The notes beneath the pieces were generated by a model, which was given only the letters and a program-made list of their open reading frames with translations, was not told the DNA's origin and ran no database searches. A DNA stretch of 64,000 bases from Sva-07 sp963752815 (lineage in GTDB: Bacteria; Actinomycetota; Acidimicrobiia; Acidimicrobiales; Ilumatobacteraceae). This document shows positions 9,082 through 20,671 of this stretch, one piece after another. The translations under genes and the position numbers were made by a program. Within the stretch, counting starts at the first letter, position 1; each line of letters starts with the position of its first letter. The stretch is taken from NCBI GenBank assembly GCA_963752815.1, contig CAVVZI010000015.1:62001-126000 (forward strand), in the 5' to 3' direction.

Positions 9082-9981
9082 CTAGCCGCCGGCGCGCTTG
9101 CGCGGGTCCGCAGGAAAGGCCCGGGCCGCGACCAACCGGGTCGAGATGTCCCCCGCCTTGGCGATGATGCCGTCGAGTCCGGCCCCGCACCCCTCGATCA
9201 GGGCCTCCTGACTGGCGTCGGTCACCTCCTCGATCCGTACGCGCGCCGCCCGCCCGCGGTCGGTGAGATCGTCACCGTCCATCCAGCCGCGCGCCTGCAG
9301 GTTGGCCACCGCGGCGCCGAGTTGCGGTGGTCCGAACCCACGGGTGGCGCTGTACTCGCCGAGGCCGAAGCCGAGCCACCGTTCCGTGAGCACGTTCGCC
9401 TCGACCGCGGTGAGTCCGGCCGCGACGAGTGCCGCGAGGTGGCCGTCGCCGCGATGTTCCCGAACGAGTTCCGCGGCGCGCCACAGCCGGCCGGCCGGCG
9501 ACGTCGGGACCGGCAGGGAGCGCAAGGCGCTGAACAGCGGACGGCCGAGACCGTCGAGGTCGGCCAGGACGGCGAGCAACGGGTCGGCGACGGCCGCGCA
9601 GTCGTCCGGGTCGGCGACCGCGGCGACGCTCGCCGTGCCGCCGTCTTCGCGGGCGGCGAGGATGTCCTCGCGCGGCACGAGCGCAGATCCGGCCTCGTAC
9701 ACGGCGGCGATCAGGCCGGGCTCGAACACGCCGAACGTGGCCGCCACGACCGACGCCGTCGGGGAACCGAGCGCAGCCGCACGACCCCACACGTAGCCAG
9801 GGAGGAAATCGACGCCGAGCGCGTCGAGACGCGCACCGGCCTGCGGCGACCACCAGCCCTGCGTCGCGATCGGTTCGAGCGCATCGCGGAGGCGGCGAGC
9901 CGGTGTCGCCGTCACGTCCGGGGCGTCGATGGTGTCGGCGAGCGGGGCGAGGAAGATCGCGGCGATGTCGCCGTACTTCAT
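9082..9981 (-). CDS. SCO6745-like conserved actinobacterial protein
   Basis: The 299-aa protein starts MKYGDIAAIFLAPLADTIDA. It has the family pattern GRPLFSALRSLPVPTSPAGRLWRAAELVREHRGDGHLAALVAAGL near the middle, followed by a winged-helix-like segment (LGAAVANLQARGWMDGDDLTDRGR). Proteins of this type are widespread in actinobacteria and often called helix-turn-helix or SCO6745 proteins; no function is established to my knowledge. The ATG overlaps the stop of the WS/DGAT gene by 4 bases (9978-9981), which suggests co-translation and perhaps a role in neutral-lipid metabolism or its regulation. Confidence 0.75.
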   Translation of the reverse strand: MKYGDIAAIFLAPLADTIDAPDVTATPARRLRDALEPIATQGWWSPQAGARLDALGVDFLPGYVWGRAAALGSPTASVVAATFGVFEPGLIAAVYEAGSALVPREDILAAREDGGTASVAAVADPDDCAAVADPLLAVLADLDGLGRPLFSALRSLPVPTSPAGRLWRAAELVREHRGDGHLAALVAAGLTAVEANVLTERWLGFGLGEYSATRGFGPPQLGAAVANLQARGWMDGDDLTDRGRAARVRIEEVTDASQEALIEGCGAGLDGIIAKAGDISTRLVAARAFPADPRKRAGG

Positions 9982-11450
9982 CGCCGGGCCTGCGCCGCGG
10001 CCGCGTCGACCAGATCGGCGAATGACGACTCGACCGCATCGCGGAAGTCCGTCGGCGCATCGATCGCGACGGGATCGATGAACAGACCGATGTCGAATCG
10101 CCCGTCGTACGACAACGCGGTCGCGTTGCACCCGGTGCCGGCCACGGGACCCATCGTGACGATGTTGCAGACCCGCGCCCCGGCGACGTAGAGCGTGAAC
10201 GGCGCCCCGCGCAGGTTCGACGTGGCGAAGTCGATCCGGCCGGCGGCCGCGCGGGCGGCCTGCGTGACGACGGACGTGGGCAGCAGGTTGGCGATGCCCG
10301 ACACCGCGCCCATGCCTCCCCCGGACGACATCGCCTCACGGCTTGCCGCCAGACGCTCACGAATGTCGTCGACCCGCTCGGCGAGTGGCATCGGCGTGCC
10401 CGGAACCTGTACCGGGACCGGCGTGAACGAGTTCCCCCCGACCGCGGAGTCGGTGCGGGTGCTGAGCACGAAGCTGGTGTTGAAGGCATCGACCTCGATG
10501 CCGCGGTCGGCGTGATACCGAACCGCACCCTCGGTCAGCCCGGCGAGGAACAGGTCGTTGATCGAGGCGCCGAGATCCCGGGCCGCGGCCTTCAGGTCGT
10601 CGAGCGACACCGACACCCACTCGAGATGGCGGTGCCGCGAGCGTTGCTTCCAGAGTGGCGATCCGCCGGACACGTCGTTGCCCGAACCCGACAATGCGCC
10701 GACGGTCGACGTCGCGATCGAGGCGAGCTTGCCGAGCTGGTCGCCCGCCCGCTGCGGATCCGCCGGCCAGATCATCACCTCGCCGGTGGCCCGACGGACG
10801 ATGCCCAGCTGCCGGCGGACGAGATGGCTGAGCGTCTTGGTGGCCGTGTTGCCGAACCCGCGCGCCTGGTCGCCGCCCTGCTCCTTGGCCGAATGGGTCG
10901 CCACGGCGTTCGCCACGACGGCCTCGAGATCGACCTCGGGCGGCGGTGGATCGTTGGGGTCGATCTGCTGGTACAACTCGGCCATGCGGAGCTGACCGAT
11001 GCCGTCGCTGATGGCGTGGTGCACGATCGCCCACAGTGCGGAGCGCCCTCCCTCGATGCCGTCGATCACGACGAAGCGCCACAGCGGGCGGGTGCGATCG
11101 AGGGGTTCCTGGTAGAGCTGGGCGGCCAGATCGAACAATTGCCGCTCGGTGCCCGGCGCCGGGAGCTCGAGGTGGCGGACGTGGAAGTCGACGTCGAACT
11201 CGGGGTCGGGTGCCCAGGCCGGTGGGGAGAGGCGGGCGAGTCCGGGCACGACGCGCTCGAAGAGCCGCGGCATCTTCACGACCGCGTGACGCATCGTCAG
11301 TCGGAAGTGGTCGAAGTCGAGCGGGCCGTCGAGGATGGTGAGCGACGCGCCGTTGGGGTTCAACCACGGGTCCTTCTCGATGCTCCACATCAGTGCCTCG
11401 TGGTCGGACATGCGGTCCGAGAAGCGCATCTCCCGTTCGCGTCGTGCCAT
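9978..11450 (-). CDS. Wax ester synthase / diacylglycerol acyltransferase (WS/DGAT)
   Basis: The 490-aa protein carries the condensing-type active site HHAISDG (His144, His145, Asp149) within WAIVHHAISDGIGQLRMAELY. Other family features are NPNGASLTILDGPLDFDHFR near the N-terminus, PLDRTRPLWRFVVIDG before the active site, and the C-terminal SNLRGAPFTLYVAGARV. It transfers acyl-CoA to fatty alcohols or diacylglycerol, making wax esters or triacylglycerol at the membrane/lipid-body surface. It lies between the HAD-PlsC gene upstream and the SCO6745-like gene downstream, consistent with a storage-lipid operon. Confidence 0.92.
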   Translation of the reverse strand: MARREREMRFSDRMSDHEALMWSIEKDPWLNPNGASLTILDGPLDFDHFRLTMRHAVVKMPRLFERVVPGLARLSPPAWAPDPEFDVDFHVRHLELPAPGTERQLFDLAAQLYQEPLDRTRPLWRFVVIDGIEGGRSALWAIVHHAISDGIGQLRMAELYQQIDPNDPPPPEVDLEAVVANAVATHSAKEQGGDQARGFGNTATKTLSHLVRRQLGIVRRATGEVMIWPADPQRAGDQLGKLASIATSTVGALSGSGNDVSGGSPLWKQRSRHRHLEWVSVSLDDLKAAARDLGASINDLFLAGLTEGAVRYHADRGIEVDAFNTSFVLSTRTDSAVGGNSFTPVPVQVPGTPMPLAERVDDIRERLAASREAMSSGGGMGAVSGIANLLPTSVVTQAARAAAGRIDFATSNLRGAPFTLYVAGARVCNIVTMGPVAGTGCNATALSYDGRFDIGLFIDPVAIDAPTDFRDAVESSFADLVDAAAAQARR

Positions 11451-11471
11451 GTGATCCTCGTCGGTGTCGCG

Positions 11472-12909
11472 TCAGGTATCGGTGCCGGGTCGACGGTCGG
11501 CCTCGGCCGACGGGTCGCCCCGGTACCCGGGTGGGTAGGTCAGTGCCAGCTCGTCCTCGGTCGGCGTGCGATGCACGCGCGACTCGGGCGGCAGCAACGC
11601 GGAGATCGCCTTCATGATCCGCTTGGTGTCGGCGTCGGCACTGCGGTACTTCAACTCCACGGGCGCGTCCGACGGTCGCCGTGACGAGCGGCCGGTCGTT
11701 CAGCGACAGCCGTGGCAACCGGGAGCTGCGCGGCCACACCTTCTCGGTGCCCCACAGCCCGACCGGGATCACCGGTGCGTGCGTGGCCGCGGCGAGGCGG
11801 GCCGCGCCCCACCGGCCCTTGAGCTCGGGGTCGAAGAAGGCCGGCCCGCGGGGGATCGTCCCTTCGGGGGCCATCATCAGCAACTCGCCGACCTCGAGCG
11901 CGGCGATGGCGGCCTCGAGGGGCTCGTCGGACCCGGTGCCTCGATCGACGCGGATGCCGCCCATCGCCTTGGCGAGGCGTCCCACGAGCGGGACGTCGAA
12001 CAGCTCCTTCTTCCCCAGCCCGCGCATGTTCCGACCCGCCTTGGCGAGCACGAGACTCATGACGGCGGGGTCGAAGTAGGAGCGGTGGTTGAACACCACG
12101 ATCGCCGCGCCGGAGGCGGGGATGTTCTCGATGCCGTCGATCTCGACACGGGCGTTCGGGGTGACGATGCCCGGCCGCATGAACGGGCGGGTCCACTCCT
12201 GGAGCTCCGCGCCGCCGATCTTGGAAACGCCGTCGGCCTTGTCGAAGTGGCGCACGGGCCAGCCCCGGACGGTGGCCGTGGCCCGCAGCTGCGCGTCGGG
12301 ATTGACGGCGACCGGATGCCCGACCAGCGCCAGCAACGGCGCATCGAAGTAGCTGTCGCTGTAGGCGTAGCTCCGAGCGAGGTCGACCCCGTGGTCGGCG
12401 GCCCACGCCTCGACGGCTTTCGCCTTGGCCCGCCCCCAGACGAAGTCGCCGTCCATCCTTCCGGTGAACGTCGTGCCGTCGGCATCGAGACGCCACCTCG
12501 AGGCGATGACGTCGTCGAGCCCGAGCAGCTCGGCGAACGGTTCCACGAACGCGTGCGGCGAGGTGGTGGCGAGCACGACCAGGCGCCCCGCGGCGCGATG
12601 TTCCTCGATCAGACGGAGAGCGGCAGGATGGACGAGCTCGGCGAGATCGTGCGCGGCGAGTTCCATGGCGGCGCGCACATCGGCGACCGACCATCCGGCA
12701 GCGGTCCTGCTCGCCAATCGCGCCGGCTGCATCATCAACCAGTTCTCGCCGAATCGCGTGTAGAACCGCATCAGCACGTCGCCGAGCGGGAGTTCGCTCT
12801 CACCGCCGATGCCCGCCTCGCTCAAGCGGTGACGGAACGCCGTTCCGGAAGGGGCCGAGACCAACGTCCGATCCAGGTCGAAAATGGCGGCGGCTTGAAC
12901 CCGGGGCAT
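11472..12909 (-). CDS. HAD-IB hydrolase fused to 1-acylglycerol-3-phosphate acyltransferase (PlsC), frameshifted
   Basis: The N-terminal HAD-IB domain has the nucleophile motif IFDLDRTL (Asp11, Asp13) and motif YAYSDSYFDAPLL. After about residue 245 an LPLAT domain follows with the HX4D motif NHRSYFDP (His275, Asp280) and MAPEGTIPRG (Glu349). Near base 11668 the frame slips by one base. The true C-terminus continues as ELKYRSADADTKRIMKAIS and ends at 11472. Corrected length is 478 aa, the usual size for actinobacterial HAD-PlsC fusions. These proteins form phosphatidic acid and may dephosphorylate a lipid intermediate. The gene is 21 bp upstream of WS/DGAT. Confidence 0.85.
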
Positions 12910-12988
12910 ACCCGATCATCCCGCCCGACGGCGGCGAACGCAAGCGGATCAGGCCGGTCAGCCCTGAATCCGTGTCAGCTCATCGGGT

Positions 12989-15900
12989 TCATCTGGCGTC
13001 GATCCGGGCCATTCCTCGTTCCACCGCGGCGATCAACTCCGGCCGCAGATCGGCGGCGGCGATGATGCGATGCACCGAACCGACGGCGCGGGCCCGTTCC
13101 ACGCTGTGCACCGCGTCGAACTCGGCGGCCACCGCGCCGAGCATCTCGGTCCGCACGAGCGTCGTCGTGGCGCGGAGTTCGGCACGGCGAGCACCGACCT
13201 CGGAATGCGGTGCCGCGGCGAGGGCTGCTGCCGCCTGCCGCACCCGCTCGTCGGTCCGGGTCCGTTCGTCGACGTCGCGGGTGAACACGACCGCCGCGGC
13301 GGGCGCTCCACCGATCACCGACGCGAACGATCCCTCGACGGCGAGCACTTCCATGTCGTCGTTGAGCTTGGCCGAGAACACGACGAACGCCCCGCCGTGG
13401 TAGCGCGACACGACACACAGGACGAACGGGCCGTCGAAGTTCACGATCGACCGCCCGATCTCCGCGCCGTACTCCAGCTGGAGACGGCGGAGCGATTCGG
13501 GCGAACCGTCGAAGCCGGACAGATTGGCGAGCATCACGACGGGTCGGCACCCGCTCGCCGAGTTGATCGCCCGGGCCACCTTCTTCGACGACAAGGGGAA
13601 CAACGTGCCCGCCGACCACTGGCCCGGGCCGTCGGCCGGGGTGAGCCCATGGCGGGGCAGCGGCCGCGACTCCATGCCGATCAGCGTCACCGCCAGGCCG
13701 CCGAGACGGGCGTCCTGGACGACCGCCATTTCCGCCTCGGCCATCTCGGGCCAGCGTTCGAGCGGCGCGCAGTCGTCGTCGACGACGGCGGCCATCACGG
13801 TGCGGATGTCGAACGGCTTCTTGCGATCGGGGTTGGCCTCGGCGGAGAAGACGTCGCCGACGGTGCGGAATTCGATCCCGTCGACGACGTGGGGTTCGGA
13901 GCGCACGTCCCGATCGGCCGGATCGGGCGTGACGGTGCGACGCGGCCAGCGCTCGCCCGGCGCGCGATAGGTGAGTTCGTAGTGCCGGTGGAGCAGCTCG
14001 CACGCGGCCGTCAGCGTCGGCGCCCAGTACTGGGCCTCACCGTTCGGACCCATGATCCGCTCGTACCCGCCGATGCCGAGGTTGTCCTCGGCCGCCACGC
14101 CGCCCGAGTACTCGATCGCCTGCTTGCCGGTGAGGACCATCGCGCTGTCGGGGGTCATGACGAGCACGCCCTTGGTGTGCATGAGCATCGTCGCCTCGGC
14201 GTTCCAGTACGGCTGGGCACCGACGTTGATCCCGGCGACCACGACGTTGACCTCGCCCCCGCGCTGGGTGTGCTCGACCAGGCGCCGCAACACCCGCGCC
14301 ACCCAGTCGAGATTCTCGCTGCCCGAATCCATGGCGATCTTGGCGCCCGCCGACAGGGCGAACCACTCGATCGGCACGTCGAGTTCGACGGCGAGGTCGA
14401 TCGCCGCCAGCAGCCGGAGGCATTCCGGCTCGGCGATCGAACCCATCGCCCTGGTCGGGTCACCGAGCAGGGCCACGCGGGTCATCCCCTCGGGGTGCTG
14501 CAGGGTCGGCGTGGAGACCACACCGACGACGACCCCGGCGGTGTTGCCTCCGGCCGGACGATCGACCGGCCCGAGCACCCCGGCCTCGTCGAGGTCGTAC
14601 TCGACGAACGAACCGTCGGCGCCGCGCAGCGCGGGGATCAGCTCGTACGGGTAGGTGAGCCCGCGGCGGCGCATCTGCACGAGCTTGCGGGTGTAGTCGT
14701 CGAGCGGCTGCATCGCCTCGGTGGGCGGCTCGGTGAGGCGCACCGTGACACCGTGGCCCGGTTCGTACCCGATGCGCACGACCGCTTCGACCGGCTCGGA
14801 TCCGCCGGACGCGAGACTCCCGCTGACCACCACCTGCTCCAGGCCCAGCCCCTCGGTGAGCGGCGCGAGTCGCCGGGCCACCGCGTCGAACGCCTCGGGC
14901 GGCAGGTCGACCACCGGCCACACGTAGAGCATGATGCGGTTCCACTCGAGCGCGTCGGCGCCGGGGAGACTGCTGCGCGCGTCGCGGAGCGCGTCGAGAC
15001 AACCGACGAGTACGTGCTCGACCTCGGGCAGCGCGACCACGTTGCCGTTCTCGTCGCGCACGGGCGTCACGTCGCGTACTTCGGCTACCGCGATCAACCG
15101 CCGGTCGGATTGGCCGACCCGGGCGACGCAGTCGAACAGATGAACGTCACCGGGCGACGGGAGCGGGCTGATCTCGAAGTTCTCGAGCCGCCACATCTGC
15201 AGGCGGCGGGCGATCATCGGGTGGAGTCCGCGGAACTTGATGTCCTCCTCGAACGTCGTCGGATCCGTGCTGGCCGCTACGTCGCCTTCCGATTCCATCC
15301 AGTACGGGCGCAGTCCGCCGCTGTCCGCACGACGGAACGTCAACACGGCCATCCTCGTGCGCGGATGGGACGGGATCAGGCTGACCCGTCGCACCGACGC
15401 CGGCAGGTCGACGGTGCGCAGCAACGAGCCGATCTCGGCCGCCAGCGCGTCGATGTCGATCGGGCTCGACGCGGGAAGCGGGAGGTAGACGTCGGCGACC
15501 GCATTGTCCGACGACGGAACCGTCGCCGCCGCGCGGGCGACCGCGCCCAGCGCGGCGGGCAGCGCCTCGGCACCCGCCCGGACGGCGATGATGTGCACCG
15601 TGCGGTCGTGATGGGCGTACGACGCGCGGACCACGACGTGCTCGTCGACGTGTTCGACCGCCATCGGGCCGAGGGCGCGGATCCGGTAGTACCGGCGGGT
15701 GAGCACCTCGAGCAGAGGCCCCGGCGACGCAGGTGGTCGCGAAGAGTTCGCCTTCCGCCAGGATCGGTCCGAGCGGGAACGGGCACGCCACGAGCCGATC
15801 GGCGGTGGCGGACCCGTCGGAGGCCGAGTCGGCGGCGAGGCTGGTCGAGTGCGCCAGGTCGACGGCGATCTGACGCATGGTCGCCGACACGTCGGTGCGC

Positions 15901-18516
15901 ACCTCGTCGACCAGCGGGCGGTCGAAGAGCCCGTAACGGACCGCCCTCGCCAGGCTGGCGACCGACGGATGACGCCGGCGGGTCGCCTCGATCACGTGGT
16001 CGAGCGTGTCGCGCAGGCCCGGCAGCGGCGACTCCTGCCGGTCGAGCAACGACATGACGACGGGCACCTGGTCGTCGCGTCGTTGTTGCGCCATGAAGAT
16101 GCGCAGCAACGCCGCTTCCAGTTCGTCGGACGGATCGAGGCCGTCGATGCCGTAGTGGGCGACCGCTCGCGTCAGCCGATCGACGAACCAGGTCGGGAGT
16201 CCTTCGCGCTCCGCGTCGAGCGAACGAAGGAACGTGTTGAAGTACTCACGGGACGACGTCACGGTTTCACCGTCGATGTCCTGGCGCTCGGGCGAGAGCG
16301 CGCACAGGTCGGCGAACGCGTCGAGGATCCCCAGGGCGGCGCGTTCGGTGATCGAGTCGCTGTCGACCTGCTCCCGGGCTCGTGCCGGGTCCACGTCGAA
16401 CCCGAGCACGAAGGCGCGCACGATCTCATCGGCCGAGGCGGTCGCCGCGCCCCCGAACGCATCCAGATCGATCGTCCGCTGCTCCGTTCCCGGGGTCGCT
16501 CCGCCGTCGACGTCGTCCGCCTCCAGGCGGAACAGCGGCGCACCGGCGAGGACCTGCACGTTGCGACTGACGAACACGTCGCGCACGCGTCCGCGGATGG
16601 GTGCGGGGACCGCCATCTCCATCTTCATCGCTTCGATCACGGCGAGCCGCTGACCGACCTCGACGACGTCGTCCACCGCGACGTCGACGCCGACCACGAG
16701 GGCCGACGACGGCGCCCGCACGACGCCCGCATCGTCACGGGAGAATCGGTGGGCCACGCCGTCGACCTCGACCAACTGGTCGCTGTCCTGGGTCGTCGAC
16801 ACGATGCCGAACACGTGCCTGACCGATCGTCAGCCGGCTCCGCGATCTCCCCAGCCGTTCGACATCGACGAGCGCCGTGACACCGTGGAGCGTGACCTCG
16901 AAGCGGGTCGGCCCGAGGGATCGGACACCGACCACGTACGACTGGGCTCCTTGTCGCAACTCGATGTCGTGCCCGACGTCGAGCGTGGCCTGCGGGCGGC
17001 CGCGATTCGCCCACCCGAGGAAGGTGGCCTGGTCGGCGGCGGCCTGCAGCTGGTCGGCGTCGAGCGCGGCGGCGACGAGCGCGACGTCGGCGTGACGCGT
17101 GGGCAGGTGGTCGCCTGCCGCGGTGAGCCGGTCGAGCCAGGCCGTGTCGATCCGGCCGGCGATGACCTCGGGCCGACCGAGCAGGTCGATCAGGAACGAC
17201 TTGTTCGTCGTGCCGCCGCGGACCAGCACCGTCATCTGGGCGAGCGCCCGATGGAGCCGGCCGAGGGCCTCGTCGCGGTCGCGACCGGAGGCGATGATCT
17301 TGGCGATCATCGAGTCGTACTCCGGCGGGATCACATCGCCCTCGCCGATGCCGGTGTCGACCCGGATCCCGGGACCGACGGGCAGCGACAGCGTCTCGAC
17401 GACGCCCGGCGCGGGGGCGAACCCCCGCTGGGGATCCTCGGCGTTGAGCCGCGCTTCGATCGCATAGCCGAACGTCGGCGGTGCGTCGCCTTCGAGACGT
17501 CCTCCGCCGGCGACGTGGATCTGGAGCTTCACGAGGTCGAGCCCGGTGGTCAGCTCGGTGACCGGATGTTCGACCTGCAACCGCGTGTTCACCTCGAGGA
17601 ACGAGAACGTCTGCTCCTCCGGCTGGTAGAGGAATTCCACCGTGCCGGCGTTCTGGTACCCGGCGGCGGCCGCGAGCCGTACGGCGGCTGCCCGCAGGTC
17701 TCGATCCTGTTCGACCGTGAGGGCCACACAGTGCGATTCCTCGATGACCTTCTGGTTGCGCCGTTGCATGGTGCAGTCGCGCACGCCCACCGCCCAGACG
17801 GTTCCATGACCGTCGGCGATGATCTGCACCTCCACGTGCCGCGCATCGGTCACCACCCGTTCCATGAACACCGTGGCATCGCCGAACGACTTGAGCCCTT
17901 CCGCACAGGCGCTCGTGAACGCCTCGGCAAGGCCGGCCGCGTCGTCCACCTTCCGGATACCACGGCCGCCGCCACCGGCGGTCGCCTTGATCATCAGCGG
18001 GAACCCGATCGCCTGCGCGTGCCGGCCGGCCTCGTCGATCGACTCCACCGGGCCGCCGCTCCAGGGCGCGACCGGCACGCCGGATCGTTCCGCGAGATGC
18101 TTGGCCTCGATCTTGTCGCCCAGCCTGCGCATCACGTCGGGCGAGGGCCCGATGAACACCACGCCGAGCCGCTCACACAGTTCGGCGAACTCCGGCCGCT
18201 CGGCGACGAACCCCCAGCCGACCCAGGCCGCATCGGCACGCGAGGCGACGAGCGCCCGCTCCAACGCATCGAGGTCGAGATACGGACTCCCCGCTCCCGC
18301 CGCCCGGTCGTCGTCGAGACACACGGCTTCGTCGGCCTCGCGCACGAACATCGCCGTCCGTTCGGCCCGGGTGTGCAGGGCGATCACCCGGAGATCGGCA
18401 TACCCGCCGCCAGAATCGCGGACGGATTCGTAGCGCAGTTCCCGAGCGGCGTTGATGAGCCGCATCGCTGCTTCGCCGCGATTGACCACGGCGATTCTGC
18501 GGATTCCCCGGTCCAT
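12989..18516 (-). CDS. Single-chain biotin-dependent acyl-CoA (acetyl-CoA) carboxylase, two frameshifts
   Basis: The order is biotin carboxylase, BCCP, central domain, carboxyltransferase. From ATG 18516 the BC domain shows KATAGGGGRGIRKV and EVNTRLQVEHPVTE. After a frame slip near 16815 the BCCP domain shows VIEAMKMEMAVP, with the biotinylated Lys. After a second slip near 15725 the frame reads PLLEVLTRRYYRIRAL, the central-domain hallmark of eukaryote-like ACCs. The beta half (GVVVGVVSTPTLQHPEGMTR...) and alpha half (SSKKVARAINSASGCRPVVMLANLSGFDGSPES) of the carboxyltransferase follow. Removing two bases gives 1841 aa. The enzyme would make malonyl-CoA or a longer carboxylated acyl-CoA. The gene is followed by a thioesterase gene upstream on the same strand (48-bp gap). 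Confidence 0.88.
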
Positions 18517-18564
18517 CGAGGCCCACCTTAGGTGACCCTGTGACGGCGACATAGCGCCGCCAGA

Positions 18565-19368
18565 TCAGTGGCGTTGCACGACCTGCGAGGTGGAGGTGGC
18601 GCCGAACACGCCGTCGGCGTCGACCAGCATTCCCATCGAGAAGCCGTGCCCGATGGCGCCGACGAACCGCGTGTCGCCGACCAGGCCGACCCACTCGCCG
18701 ACCGGCGGGCGGACCACATGGGCGCTCACGTCGGGGTTGATGGCCGTCGTCGATGCCGGCAGACCGTTCACGCCGAGCAGGTTCACGCAGTCCATCGGCG
18801 CCGTCACCCGCGACGTCGCCCGGACGGCTTCACCGGCCACGACCGGCACCCGCAACCGCACCCACGCGACCGACGGGCCGTCGAGCGGCTGGGCGTTGCG
18901 GCGCAACTCGGCCCCGGAGCCGAGGAACCCGGCCACGCCGGCGAAGTCCCCGGTGCTCGGCAGCTCTTCGGGAGCCGGGAGCGCCCCGATCAGCTCGTCG
19001 TCGTCGATGGTCGACACCGGGACCTCGCCGTCGGTCAGATCCTCGTCCCGGATGCGCAGCGTGCGGGCCCGCACACACTCGTGCTGGGCGGAGCGCACGA
19101 TCGAGTCGACGACCTGGATGATCTTGCCCTCCCGGATCACCACGTGATCGATCCACAGCGGCTCGCCGATGGGGACCGGCCGGACGAGGTCGACGGTGAG
19201 CCGGCTCAGGCTCATCGGTGCCAGCGTCGGGACGTCCTCCAGGACGTGGCCGAGCAGGGCCAGCACCGCACCGCCGGCCTGTGCGCCGGGGCTCCACGAA
19301 CTCTGCGTGGACATCGATCCGACGAACGCGTCGTCCTCACGCCGGTACAGCGCCTGTTCATCGGCCAT
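18565..19368 (-). CDS. TesB-like acyl-CoA thioesterase family protein (double hotdog)
   Basis: The 267-aa protein has two hotdog halves. The first contains WSPGAQAGGAVLALLGHVLE and LSRLTVDLVRPVPIGEPL, the standard 4HBT_3/TesB start. The second has NPDVSAHVVRPPVGEWVGLVGDTRF and GHGFSMGMLVDADGVFG. Such enzymes hydrolyse acyl-CoA esters or serve related roles in fatty-acid and steroid metabolism. It precedes the carboxylase gene by 48 bp on the same strand, so the two may be co-transcribed. Confidence 0.8.
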   Translation of the reverse strand: MADEQALYRREDDAFVGSMSTQSSWSPGAQAGGAVLALLGHVLEDVPTLAPMSLSRLTVDLVRPVPIGEPLWIDHVVIREGKIIQVVDSIVRSAQHECVRARTLRIRDEDLTDGEVPVSTIDDDELIGALPAPEELPSTGDFAGVAGFLGSGAELRRNAQPLDGPSVAWVRLRVPVVAGEAVRATSRVTAPMDCVNLLGVNGLPASTTAINPDVSAHVVRPPVGEWVGLVGDTRFVGAIGHGFSMGMLVDADGVFGATSTSQVVQRH

Positions 19369-19471
19369 CGCCGCGCTCCTCGATCCGCTCGTCGTGTGGT
19401 CGGATCGAACCTATTCGCCGCGTCCGAACGCCGCGCGGTCGCCAGGTTCGAGCGGACCTCGATGAACGGGC

Positions 19472-20671
19472 TCAGTTCTGTTCGTCGCGGGTGCCGAGCT
19501 TGACCGTCACCGTGGCGGACTTGCCGTCACGCTCGTACGTGACCTTGACCTCGTCGCCCGGCTGATGCTGGGCGATGGCCGTGGCGAGGGCGTCCGGCGT
19601 GGCGATGGTCGCGTCATCGATGCTCGTGATCACGTCACCGTTGCTGAGGCCGGCGTCGTCGGCCGCGGATCCACTGGTCACGTCGACGACGGTGACGCCG
19701 TTGCCGTCCTGTTCCGGCTGGGTCGACACACCGAGCAGGGCATGGAGCGGAACGTCGCCGTTGCGCAGATCGTCGATGAGTTGCTTGGCGGGATCGATCG
19801 CGATCGCGAACCCGACGTTCTGCGCGCCCGAGCCGGCGATCGCGGTGTTGATCCCGACCACCTGGCCGGACATGTTCAGCAGCGGTCCGCCCGAGTTGCC
19901 GGGATTGATCGCGGTGTCGGTCTGGATGAGGTTGACGAGTCGAACGCCGTTGGGCTCGGTCAGTGACCGTCCGGTCGCCGACACGATCCCCGTGGTGACG
20001 GTCTGCCCACCGGACAGGTCGAGCGCGTTGCCGACGGCCACGAGTTGATCGCCCACCTGGAGCGACGAGCTCGAGCCGAGCTCGATCGGGGTCAGCCCGG
20101 TCTCGTCGACCTTCAACACGGCCAGGTCGGAATTGGGATCGGCGGCCACCACCGTCGCGGCGGCGTTGCTGCCGTCACTGAAATCGACGGTGATGTCGGT
20201 CGCTCCCTCGACCACGTGGTTGTTGGTGACGATGTAGCCGTCCTCGGTGAGCACGAATCCCGTACCGGCGGCCTGACCCTCCGCGGTCTGTCCGAACGTG
20301 TCGGTCTGGACCACGGAATCGTGGATCGACACGATCGACGGCGTCGCCTGCGCGACGAGCGCGGCGATCGGATTGTCCGCCGCAGTCGTCGAACTCGCGG
20401 CGACCGCGCTCGATGGCGTCGCGGTCGCGGCATCGTTGCTCGTCGCGACGGCGACGATGCCGCCGGACACGGCGGCACCGACGAGGGCGCTGACGACGAC
20501 GGCCGTCAGGAGGCGTGTGTTCTTGCGGCCGTCGCCCGGCGCCGACCCCGATGATGATGGCGTCGGCGTCGTCGGCGCGGGCGGCGCGGGCGGGGCGGGG
20601 GGTGGCGCGAAGGACGCCGCGTTCGCCTCGAACGTCGGCGGCTGGGTGGGGGGATTCATCACGTCGGTCAT
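19472..20671 (-). CDS. HtrA/DegP-like membrane-anchored serine protease with PDZ domain
   Basis: The 399-aa protein from ATG 20671 (AAAGGA-type ribosome site upstream) starts with a Pro/Ala-rich cytoplasmic segment. A single transmembrane helix (LLTAVVVSALVGAAVSGGIV) follows. The trypsin-like domain has the triad His152 (NNHVVEG), Asp182 (PNSDLAV) and Ser260 (NPGNSGGPLL). A PDZ domain (GVTVVDVTSGSAADDAGLSNG) forms the C-terminus. This is the standard actinobacterial HtrA/PepD layout, for quality control of exported proteins outside the membrane. Confidence 0.93.
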   Translation of the reverse strand: MTDVMNPPTQPPTFEANAASFAPPPAPPAPPAPTTPTPSSSGSAPGDGRKNTRLLTAVVVSALVGAAVSGGIVAVATSNDAATATPSSAVAASSTTAADNPIAALVAQATPSIVSIHDSVVQTDTFGQTAEGQAAGTGFVLTEDGYIVTNNHVVEGATDITVDFSDGSNAAATVVAADPNSDLAVLKVDETGLTPIELGSSSSLQVGDQLVAVGNALDLSGGQTVTTGIVSATGRSLTEPNGVRLVNLIQTDTAINPGNSGGPLLNMSGQVVGINTAIAGSGAQNVGFAIAIDPAKQLIDDLRNGDVPLHALLGVSTQPEQDGNGVTVVDVTSGSAADDAGLSNGDVITSIDDATIATPDALATAIAQHQPGDEVKVTYERDGKSATVTVKLGTRDEQN

